From the NCBI GenBank assembly GCA_938039675.1, contig CALHUI010000014.1, forward strand, positions 124,001 through 188,000: a DNA stretch of 64,000 nt, read 5' to 3'. This DNA comes from an uncultured Cytophagales bacterium (lineage in GTDB: Bacteria > Bacteroidota > Bacteroidia > Cytophagales > Thermoflexibacteraceae). Within the stretch, counting starts at the first letter, position 1. Every line of letters begins with the position of its first letter. This document shows, one piece after another, positions 26,816 to 34,919 of the stretch. The translations under genes and the position numbers were made by a program. The notes below the pieces were generated by a model, which saw nothing but the letters and a program-made list of their open reading frames with translations, did no database searches and was not told the origin of the DNA.

Positions 26816-29449
26816 TCAGAATCCGATGCCTAATCGGAAGGCATTGGCTATCGGTTGGTCGCGTTGGAAAGCCATTACATAATCCACGCGCAGAATCTTA
26901 AAAATTTTCTCAATACCTAACGTCAGTTCGGCATACTGTTTCAGTTGCTCCGTGTACAGCACGTGTAAACCTGCCACCTCCTGCCAGCGTAACTTTTTCA
27001 ACAGCGGAATTTTGTTAAACAGAAAGCCGTTGAAGTGGTGTTCGGCGTGTCCTTCAAAGAATGTTCCCGAGGTGCTGTATTGGTAATAAGGTAAGGCGCG
27101 AAAACTCCGCAGCGCCAATGGGTTAAAGATGGTTTGCGTGGTATTAAAATGTTTAAAATCCATGAACTGCAAACGGTTGGTATTCAGAAAAGTACCTACC
27201 GAAAAGTCATATTCGGTGCTGCCCAGCATTCCCAGATTCAGCTCATCTTCTACCGAAAAGTGCACGTAGTCATAGTCCACATCTGCCATGCCCTTCTTAT
27301 AAGCCAGCGTGAATACAGGCCATTTAGAGCCCAGAAAAACGCGGCGATTGGGGAAACTGCGGTATTGGCTGCCGGGCTGATAACGCATCCTGAATCCTAA
27401 AACAACTGCCTGATGGGCTTCAAATGCCGGGCTGTTGTTCAGTGGATTTTGCGGGTCGTTACCGGTATATTCACGGTCGGTAATATCGCGCCGCCAGAAA
27501 GTGGGCAATGCCTCTGCGTTCGTAAGCGGACTGCGGCGCTCCCACTGAACAGATGCCCATAAATTCAGGTCGCGGGCAACCTGCATACCGTTTTGTACAA
27601 TCGCATAGGCTTTCTCGTACAGTTTCATGAAGTTCTGCTCTGTCCAAAGCGTATAGCTGGTGTTGTGGGTAAACGGAATAGCATCGGGGTTGAACTGTAA
27701 GGCTTTGTTGCCTGCTTCTGCAAGAACATAAAGCCTGTTGATAGCATTGAACCGATGGGACACGCCAAGTCCGCCATAAGGCCGTTGCAGATTAAACCCG
27801 TAATGCAAATTGCTGTAAACAGAGGTGTTGCCCGTACGGGCACTATCGTAGCGGTTCATTTGCAGGTTCATATCTAATGCCCAGCCTTCTACGGTATTGA
27901 ACTGAATGCCATTAATAGGTGCAGATATATTAAAATTAACCCTTTGGGACGATTTATTATACCGATAACCCGTCAGTATATTAATAGGCTTAAACTTATT
28001 GCGAATTTCATCTACCGAATCTTTGTAAGATACCGACTCTACTACCTGCCGAATGCTATCCTTCAGCATATAGTCCGCGCGTTCCTCATCGGTCAGGGGA
28101 ATGGGGCGAACCTGTGCCCAGTAGTTGGTATCGGCCATGTTGGCTTCTTTTTCTACCCGTATCAGCTCTCCTTTGAAAAAATATTTGCCATAGGGTTGGT
28201 CTAATTTGTTCGACATAGACTGTGCAACCGATACGCTGTCAGATTTATTAACAGGTGGTTTTTCCATTATTTTGGTAGTTGCAATAGGCTGCTTGCTGCG
28301 GGCTTTTCGGGGTGGTGCCGTTTTAGCAAGAGCAGGCGTTTGTTTTTCCTGCGCAACGGATGTGGTGGAAGTATAATACTTGGAAGGCAGTACATAAGAG
28401 GAAAACACACCCGTATAACTGCCTGCAAACTTGAGCTTAATACCCAGTATTTCAATGCCGCCGCTTCCATCAATTACCTGCGAACCCAGCATCCAGACTT
28501 GGTCGCTGACGGGTATGTACTGTTGGCGAACGCGCACGGTATCTACAAAATCCACACCTGCGTCTTTGGTAATATAAAGGTCGGTGCTGTGAATGCGCCA
28601 AGTGCTGTCCTGTATGTAGATATAGCCACTGAACAGCGGTGCACCCTTGGCGCGGGGTATTACCTTTATCTTGTTGATTGTCAAACCCTTGTCTTTATAC
28701 TCCCCGATGTATTGGAAGCGATAATGTACAAATGAGGTTGCGGCTATGGGCGATATGAAGTTGCGCTCGGCAAAACTCTCCATTGAGTTTTCATAAAAGT
28801 TGAATTTGAAGGCCATGGCACTGTTCCAACTGAATCCGCGATTATTGCCACTGACTTTGGAGGATAGCATGACTTCTTTCTGCTTATTCGGAGCCTCAAA
28901 ATAGTAGCGCGAAAGCGACTCTGAGAGGTAGATAATGCCCGAACGATTTTTATCTAACCCGGGAAGAATGACATCTTGCCCCAGAATTTTCTTGGGCGCA
29001 TTCAAGATTCGCTGCAAACCTTTGATATATACCTGACACTCAAACCTGTCTACCTGATTGAGATAAAACTTACGGTTGCGCTGCGCAGCGCGAATAATGG
29101 CATAGGCGGGGTCTTCATCTTTGCTACTCACCTGTACTTCTTTCAGAACAACCGGCTGTGGCTTCATCTGTAAGTCTAATGTCAGCGTTTGTCCTTTGCT
29201 TATTTCTATCTCGCGAGTTTCGGTCTGATAGCCTAAGTAACGAAAAACGATACGCCTTTTACCTGAACCTATTTCCAAGAAGTACTCCCCCTCGGCATTA
29301 GTGGTTGTACCATTAGATGTTCCTTCCTCAAAAACCGTCAGATACGGCATCGGTTGGTTTTGCTCGTCGGTAACGCGCCCACGAACTTTTTGTGCCTGAA
29401 CGGTAAACACCAGCAAGCAAGACAATATCGGCAACGGTAAGTTTTTCAT
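26816..29449 (-). CDS. DUF5686 family outer-membrane protein with carboxypeptidase-regulatory-like domain
   Basis: An 877-aa outer-membrane protein. After a signal peptide ('LPILSCLLVFTVQAQ') comes a CarboxypepD_reg-like beta-sandwich (about 20-110: 'GRVTDEQNQPMPYLTVFEEG', 'YFLEIGSGKRRIVFRYLGYQ'), the same plug-side module that opens SusC-like receptors. The remainder fits DUF5686, with many alternating barrel strands and a Pro/Lys-rich insertion around 365-400 ('KQTPALAKTAPPRKARSKQP'). The last residues 'IANAFRLGIGF' end in an aromatic, as expected for a BAM-inserted barrel. Function of the family is not established; it is not a full TonB receptor. Confidence 0.87.
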   Translation of the reverse strand: MKNLPLPILSCLLVFTVQAQKVRGRVTDEQNQPMPYLTVFEEGTSNGTTTNAEGEYFLEIGSGKRRIVFRYLGYQTETREIEISKGQTLTLDLQMKPQPVVLKEVQVSSKDEDPAYAIIRAAQRNRKFYLNQVDRFECQVYIKGLQRILNAPKKILGQDVILPGLDKNRSGIIYLSESLSRYYFEAPNKQKEVMLSSKVSGNNRGFSWNSAMAFKFNFYENSMESFAERNFISPIAATSFVHYRFQYIGEYKDKGLTINKIKVIPRAKGAPLFSGYIYIQDSTWRIHSTDLYITKDAGVDFVDTVRVRQQYIPVSDQVWMLGSQVIDGSGGIEILGIKLKFAGSYTGVFSSYVLPSKYYTSTTSVAQEKQTPALAKTAPPRKARSKQPIATTKIMEKPPVNKSDSVSVAQSMSNKLDQPYGKYFFKGELIRVEKEANMADTNYWAQVRPIPLTDEERADYMLKDSIRQVVESVSYKDSVDEIRNKFKPINILTGYRYNKSSQRVNFNISAPINGIQFNTVEGWALDMNLQMNRYDSARTGNTSVYSNLHYGFNLQRPYGGLGVSHRFNAINRLYVLAEAGNKALQFNPDAIPFTHNTSYTLWTEQNFMKLYEKAYAIVQNGMQVARDLNLWASVQWERRSPLTNAEALPTFWRRDITDREYTGNDPQNPLNNSPAFEAHQAVVLGFRMRYQPGSQYRSFPNRRVFLGSKWPVFTLAYKKGMADVDYDYVHFSVEDELNLGMLGSTEYDFSVGTFLNTNRLQFMDFKHFNTTQTIFNPLALRSFRALPYYQYSTSGTFFEGHAEHHFNGFLFNKIPLLKKLRWQEVAGLHVLYTEQLKQYAELTLGIEKIFKILRVDYVMAFQRDQPIANAFRLGIGF

Positions 29450-29659
29450 GTATGCAACAGATGAAATGCTGACAGTTCAAACTGATTATATCTCAAAGAT
29501 GTTGCATTGCCGGCAAAGGTTGCTGCGCATGGGTGGAAATGTGTATGGCTATATAAATAGACATTGTCCCTGCATGTATGCTCCCTACCCCTTCAGTGAC
29601 ACCCGTGCTATTGCAGAGAGTATTATTTGCCTACCTGAATGGTTTTATAAAAGAGCTGC

Positions 29660-30292
29660 TCACCTGTAATCAATCACTACCTCTTGCGAAGGGGGTGCAT
29701 CGGTGGCGGAGAAATTTTGAGTAGCAACAATGGCATTTGCCCATTCGTCAAACTTGCCGGTATAAGCACCGCAACCAATGTATTGGTAAGAACTGTTGAG
29801 TATATTACGACGGTGGCCGGGCGAATTCATCCAACCTAAAATAATCTTCTTTGCCTGATCGAGGTAAGAACCGGCAATATGTGAATGATAAATAATATTT
29901 TCTCCCGTATAGCTATTATTTATACCTTCTGCCGCTATGCGTTTGCCGGACGTTTCCTTTCCTTGAACGGGGCTTTTATGCGAGAAAAAGTTCAGCCGCA
30001 TCATGTCTTTGGAATGTTCAAAAGCAGCTTTTTCAAGTGCAGCCGAGTGCTTAAAAGGTTTTTGTTGATGCATATCGCGTTGCCAATTGGTTGCATAAAA
30101 GATGGCAGCATTGAGCAGCGCGTAGTCAATATTTTTGCTATCAATCGGCTGATGCGCCATAGGCAATTGGGCAAAACTCTTGTAGTCGTGCTTGGCATAC
30201 ATTTCACGTGTCCATTTTGTCTGTACAGGTGCATGAGCCATCGTAATGAATCCTACTACAAGGCTGTAAACGATTGGATGCGATTTTTTCAT
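29660..30292 (-). CDS. CAP domain (SCP/PR1-like) secreted protein
   Basis: A 210-aa protein with an N-terminal signal peptide ('HPIVYSLVVGFITMAHAPVQ'). The CAP domain covers about 60-200. Its signature residues are in 'LEKAAFEHSKDMMRLNFFSHKSP' (first His and the helix), 'GENIIYHSHIAGS' (Glu) and 'GWMNSPGHRRNIL' (the second His), followed by 'YIGCGAYTG'. CAP proteins bind lipids or glycans or act as proteases in some lineages; bacterial roles are mostly unknown. The gene is monocistronic, between the DUF5686 and L,D-transpeptidase genes. Confidence 0.9.
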   Translation of the reverse strand: MKKSHPIVYSLVVGFITMAHAPVQTKWTREMYAKHDYKSFAQLPMAHQPIDSKNIDYALLNAAIFYATNWQRDMHQQKPFKHSAALEKAAFEHSKDMMRLNFFSHKSPVQGKETSGKRIAAEGINNSYTGENIIYHSHIAGSYLDQAKKIILGWMNSPGHRRNILNSSYQYIGCGAYTGKFDEWANAIVATQNFSATDAPPSQEVVIDYR

Positions 30293-30472
30293 GGTTTCAA
30301 CACTTAGGATTTAGGCAATCAAACAACTTAAACACATGCATAAGCGGAGATTTCACGAATGAATGCCGATTGGGATGCTCTATAAAAAAATCTGCGCTAT
30401 CCACATTCAACAGAAGAACGTCAAAACTTGCTTTTGTAATTTTAATATCCTTTCGCCGAAAACTTTCCAATT

Positions 30473-32170
30473 TTATTGCCAATTTCTGACGGGTACATCC
30501 AACATGCGCAGCACGCGGCGGTCGTGTCCGTAAACATCGCGGCGCAGGATGAGCAACTGTCGACGGTCGGGGAATGCAGTAAAGTAATGAATATGCACCG
30601 GTTCGCGGTGGGGTAGCATTACGTTGCGCGTAGTGTCGGGGGCAAGCAGTTTGTCAAAAGCTGTTTTGTTCCATTGAGTAGTATCGCCCATGAGCAAGCT
30701 AGCCAAAATGAATGGATTCCATACGCGAATACACCCGTGGCTGAATGCACGTTCTTGGAACTGAAATTTGCTCAAATTGGGTGTATCGTGCAGATAGATA
30801 GCGTGCGGATTGACGCAGAAAAACTTGATTTTTCCTAATTGATTTCCCTCGCCGGGCGGCTGGTAAACATGGTAGCGAACTCTGCCACTGCGCACGTCGT
30901 TCCAATTAACCGTAGAAGCATCTACCTCTTCACCTGTACTATTGATAATTTTAAAGCGGTTGCGCGCAATGTAGTTGCTTTTTTTGGCTGCATCAACTGC
31001 CACTTCTTTGGTAATAATACTTTGCGGGATGTTCCATACGGGGTTCAGTTCCAAGTGCGAGATATAGGTTTCAAACATGGGCGTTTGATTGACGCGCGTA
31101 CCCGCTGTAACAGGTGTTTCCCAAACAACCTCGCCATTGCGGAAAAGGAATAGGCGAAAATCTGCTACATTGACCAAAATAAAATTCGGGGTCAGTGTAT
31201 CGGGTAGCCAGCGCATACGCTCCATGTTCACGCGGATGGTAGCAATGCGCTGCTCTACCGGGACGTTGAGTGCGTTGCGCGTCATCGTATCTAAAATGCC
31301 CGTCTGTTTCAAGCCATGCCTGTATTGCCATATTTTGAGTGCCTCGCTCAGCGAATCATCCAAGACCGTTGTATCCAAAGCATGAAGGTAAACTTTTTCG
31401 GCACGCAGCCGCTTGCGCAGGATGCCAATGGCTTCATGACTTCCGCCTTTTTTGATAGCTGTATCGCATTTAATAGGCTGAAAAACACCGGCTGCAGCCA
31501 TCTGCCGATAAAAAGCCAATTGATTTTTCAAGAACACATAGTACGGATGCCGACGCAAGTAGCGGAAGGTCTGTGCGGTGGAATCGGCCGCAACGTATTT
31601 TTCCAATATCTCACCCTGATTTTTCCACACAAAATCGCGCGAGGGATAATTCCATAAAGTATGGAATATATGAGGTTTGAGTTTGCCTGCCAACAAATGT
31701 GAAGCATATTGCAACAGCCCTGTTGTCAGGTACAGTTCCATTATTGCCAGTGTTTGCGGATTTCGGTACTCCTCGCGGGCAACCGTGCGTTTCAAGGTCA
31801 GAATCTCTTCTGTCAAATAATCTGTGGCTGCCAAACCGTTCTCATCGGCATTGAGCAACACATTGGCCGCTTCTTCTATCTTGACAGGCCTATTCCACAA
31901 GGTTTTAAAGTCGCGTTTCCGATAAAAATCTCTCAGGACACTGCCCTTTTGCAATAGCAGCGAATCTATTTGCCGATGTGCAGACAAGGTACTGTCATGG
32001 CGGGAAAGCAATAATTGGAGGGCTTCTGCATACGCTGCCACTCGCAGTTGTTCGGGTTCTTCCGAGCTGAAAATTATAGCGGTTGCTTCCGACACTTCAG
32101 GCTGTTTTTCGCAGCCTGTGATTGTCCAGAGCAACGTACAATAGAGCCAGAAAAAATAGGTTGCGTTCAT
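30473..32170 (-). CDS. L,D-transpeptidase, YcbB/LdtD type, lipoprotein
   Basis: A 565-aa periplasmic peptidoglycan cross-linking enzyme. I start at the ATG ending at 32170, where a lipoprotein signal peptide 'FFWLYCTLLWTITGCEKQ' begins; the track start adds 11 residues that spoil it. The order is that of YcbB: an N-terminal scaffold domain, a peptidoglycan-binding-like helix bundle ('LSEALKIWQYRHGLKQTGIL', about 275), and a YkuD catalytic domain from about 320. The active site is 'RAFSHGCIRVWNP' with Cys near 476 and His in 'YLHDTPNLSKF'. Such enzymes make 3-3 cross-links and confer beta-lactam tolerance in other bacteria. Confidence 0.92.
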   Translation of the reverse strand: MNATYFFWLYCTLLWTITGCEKQPEVSEATAIIFSSEEPEQLRVAAYAEALQLLLSRHDSTLSAHRQIDSLLLQKGSVLRDFYRKRDFKTLWNRPVKIEEAANVLLNADENGLAATDYLTEEILTLKRTVAREEYRNPQTLAIMELYLTTGLLQYASHLLAGKLKPHIFHTLWNYPSRDFVWKNQGEILEKYVAADSTAQTFRYLRRHPYYVFLKNQLAFYRQMAAAGVFQPIKCDTAIKKGGSHEAIGILRKRLRAEKVYLHALDTTVLDDSLSEALKIWQYRHGLKQTGILDTMTRNALNVPVEQRIATIRVNMERMRWLPDTLTPNFILVNVADFRLFLFRNGEVVWETPVTAGTRVNQTPMFETYISHLELNPVWNIPQSIITKEVAVDAAKKSNYIARNRFKIINSTGEEVDASTVNWNDVRSGRVRYHVYQPPGEGNQLGKIKFFCVNPHAIYLHDTPNLSKFQFQERAFSHGCIRVWNPFILASLLMGDTTQWNKTAFDKLLAPDTTRNVMLPHREPVHIHYFTAFPDRRQLLILRRDVYGHDRRVLRMLDVPVRNWQ

Positions 32171-32650
32171 TGGCAGCAGTAAGTTTGTTACTACTATTAC
32201 CATACGAAATTTTTGCCAATTTAGCTGTCTTTAAAAGGGTTTTAGTAATAAAAGTCTCTTTTGCCTTACAATTTATTTCGTCGGGCAAACTCACCTTTTC
32301 CTGACTGTCTGCTTTAACGACCACGACATGAGTCATGGAGATAATTCTGCATCGGCTTGATGCAAAAGTTTAATCAAAAAAATTAACTCAATCAGTAATC
32401 AATTTAATAAAAACGGCTTTTTAGATGAAAAAAGCTAAAAAATTATTAATGAAAATCAACCAAAAGAGTTTTTACTCTTTAAAAACCGAAAATTCACAGT
32501 TTTTCGCCACAAGGTATAATTAAAAAATTTACAGTAAAAAAGCAAGTCTTCCGAAAGAATTTTTAAAACCTACTAAACTCGCAAGCTTAGGGTATCGTAT
32601 TGACTCTTAGAAATATTTTCTCATTTTCTTTCATTAAATTTTGTTAAGCT
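32171..32650. other. 480-bp AT-rich intergenic region
   Basis: No supported gene; short ORFs here lack any recognisable feature. It separates the divergent L,D-transpeptidase and 748-aa genes and is far more AT-rich than its surroundings. It contains small hairpins, for example AAAGAGT-TTTT-ACTCTTT at 32463-32480. Just before the 748-aa gene is a TAAATTTTG, one base longer than the TAnnTTTG consensus. A long regulatory region for the secreted-protein pair is likely. Confidence 0.45.
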
Positions 32651-34897
32651 ATGATTAGGCAATTACGGCGACTTTTTTTAGTCGCATGGATTTGTTTTAT
32701 ATCGGCAAATGCAACAGCACAATCTGCAAGTGAATTGTGGCTTAGCGGCGGATGGGGGTTGCTCAATTCCGAACAGTCCAATCGACAATATGTAAAGTCA
32801 GGCATCCAGTTTTCAGGTGGTTACAACCGCTTTTTAGGCAAATCGCAAAAACCTTTCAGCGTAGGATTGCAAACACGCGTACAACACAGCATAGGCGGCA
32901 GAAGCGCAACAAACATTGAGCCGCTGTTTCAAGTTGCTGGCGTAGCAGATTTATCGGCAGCATTGAATCAACCTTACAGCCAATCGCTCACTTTCTTGGG
33001 TGTCGGCCCGTTGGCACGAGTGCAAATAGGTAAATCGCTGCAATTGACTGCCGGCGTTGTTGGTGGATTGAACCTGTTCAAGCAAGATTCTTTTGCTATT
33101 GTGCAACGTTTTAGCGTCGGGCAAGGCGGGGCATTAGTAGTACCTACTACGAAAGATGTATTGCGACAAAGCCCGGTAAGTTCATCGACACTCGGATGGT
33201 TGCCAACTGCCCGCATTAACTGGCTACTTAACCAGCGGATAAGTTTATGGGCGGAGGCTAACTACTTCCTATCAAATTACACAACAAGGCAGCGCGAGCT
33301 TATACCTTTGGGAGGGCCCGACGCAAGCAGCGTGTATAAAATTGAGCAACTACTCCGCAGCAATGAATTTCGAACGACGGAACGTACTTTTTCGCTCAAT
33401 CACATGCAGTTCAATGCAGGCTTAGGCATTCATTTAGGTAAAATAAGAACCCAAACCCCAGATGCAATACCCGAAAAACCGCAACTTTCTCCTCGCCCTG
33501 CCGCAACGGTCAAATTTGACAAAAAACCGACCCAAACCGATAAACCCAGACCTTCTGACCAATCAAGTGATGCACCTGCTTGGCATACCTACGAACACAA
33601 GCCGCTGCCTGTCGGTACTGACATAATCGCCCAATCAGCCGTAGCGGATATACTCATCCCTCAACAACAACAGCAACAAAACGACTATCGCATTATATTG
33701 GTCGCTCCGTTGAAACAGCATTTTGAGGACATCCGCAACCTGAAAGAGTTCAGGTGGAAAATTGCAGGGCAGCCCCGCACCAAACCTGAGTTTATGCTAG
33801 AAATCATTGCCGAGCAACGAATGCCCAACGGGCGAACCACTCCCACGGTGATTTATCGCAAAGAAGGATTAGGCGCTGCCGAGTCGTGGCGCACCGATGA
33901 GAATTTTTACAGAGCCATTGACAACAGCAAACAACTGCAATTTACGTGGCGCGTGATTGATAGGGCTAATAAAAAAGACTCAGAAACGGGTTCATTTTCA
34001 AGGAGCAACTGTAACTTCAATTTGGGGATAACTGTTAACTCTGTTCGTTGCTTAGGTTTCCAAAACGGAAAGTTTCGCTATGAGATATGTTTTAGTTCCA
34101 AGTATGAAGCCATCGACCCGCAAACGCCGCTTACTTTCAATCAGGTGGGCTCAGGGTTATTTATCATGCAAACCAATGGTTCGTCGTTTCCTCCGGGCAC
34201 TATCACCAATCTAATAACGCCTGTGCTTAATACTCAAGGGCCTCCTTATCCCAATACACAAAACTATTGCCTGAGTTTTGACGCACCGACTTCCGTTACG
34301 GACGTACTGCTTATCTTCCAAGGCGATAACCTGTTAACGTATGCCAATTGCAGACCGGGTGTTGAAGACACCATCAGATTGGAGGCTTGCCAATGCAAAG
34401 ATTGCGACAACTTTAACGCTCGGTTTAACTTAACCGGTGTTTCGCAAACCTCTCCTTCCGCGCCATTCAAACTGACAGGCAATTTTGTAACCAATGCCAA
34501 CGTGCGCCGCATTAACATGACCATTACGCACATGAGTTTTACGGATGCACAACAATGTAGCAACGGTGTTACCAATCACCAAACAGCCGGCGTATTTATC
34601 AACAATGCTCCGTTCCTTTCTACGGTCAATAGTCAGGCTGTAACCCTATTGGAAGCCGCTCCGGCAAATGGCACCGCCAAATCCTTAACGGTGCAATGGA
34701 ATGTGCCGACCATGAACATCCCCGTTCAACTTCACTTGGGTTTACCCGTGCCTTTCGGCAATGCCTCTGCCGACTGCTGCCCGATAAATTATAAAGTTTG
34801 CTTTAAAGGAGAATTTTTCATTGACGACGGCAACGGCAATTTCTGTACCCGCTGCGTGCGTGAGTTCTGTGTAGAATTTTCCAACGTCTCATTCTAA
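32651..34897 (+). CDS. Secreted barrel-like protein with Cys-rich C-terminal modules
   Basis: A 748-aa protein I do not recognise. The signal peptide is 'LFLVAWICFISANATAQS'. Residues 25-270 look like a small outer-membrane barrel ('SELWLSGGWGLLNSEQSNRQ', 'GVGPLARVQIGKSLQLTAGV'). A Pro/Lys/Thr linker (270-325) is followed by a beta-rich part with 'VADILIPQQQQQQNDYRIIL'. From about 450 come cysteine-bearing modules: 'VRCLGFQNGKFRYEICF', 'LEACQCKDCDNFNARF', and at the end 'CCPINYKVCFKGEFF' and 'CTRCVREFCVEFSN'. No type-A or type-B T9SS sorting domain is visible. The 962-aa gene follows 22 bp later, so the two are probably co-expressed and may form one surface assembly. Confidence 0.72.
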   Translation: MIRQLRRLFLVAWICFISANATAQSASELWLSGGWGLLNSEQSNRQYVKSGIQFSGGYNRFLGKSQKPFSVGLQTRVQHSIGGRSATNIEPLFQVAGVADLSAALNQPYSQSLTFLGVGPLARVQIGKSLQLTAGVVGGLNLFKQDSFAIVQRFSVGQGGALVVPTTKDVLRQSPVSSSTLGWLPTARINWLLNQRISLWAEANYFLSNYTTRQRELIPLGGPDASSVYKIEQLLRSNEFRTTERTFSLNHMQFNAGLGIHLGKIRTQTPDAIPEKPQLSPRPAATVKFDKKPTQTDKPRPSDQSSDAPAWHTYEHKPLPVGTDIIAQSAVADILIPQQQQQQNDYRIILVAPLKQHFEDIRNLKEFRWKIAGQPRTKPEFMLEIIAEQRMPNGRTTPTVIYRKEGLGAAESWRTDENFYRAIDNSKQLQFTWRVIDRANKKDSETGSFSRSNCNFNLGITVNSVRCLGFQNGKFRYEICFSSKYEAIDPQTPLTFNQVGSGLFIMQTNGSSFPPGTITNLITPVLNTQGPPYPNTQNYCLSFDAPTSVTDVLLIFQGDNLLTYANCRPGVEDTIRLEACQCKDCDNFNARFNLTGVSQTSPSAPFKLTGNFVTNANVRRINMTITHMSFTDAQQCSNGVTNHQTAGVFINNAPFLSTVNSQAVTLLEAAPANGTAKSLTVQWNVPTMNIPVQLHLGLPVPFGNASADCCPINYKVCFKGEFFIDDGNGNFCTRCVREFCVEFSNVSF

Positions 34898-34919
34898 ACA
34901 CTTAAACTAAGACTTGACC

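Noticed and set aside
29448-29669. 73-aa plus ORF between the DUF5686 and CAP genes
   Set aside because: Begins within the DUF5686 start codon region and has no domain; the gap is more likely regulatory.
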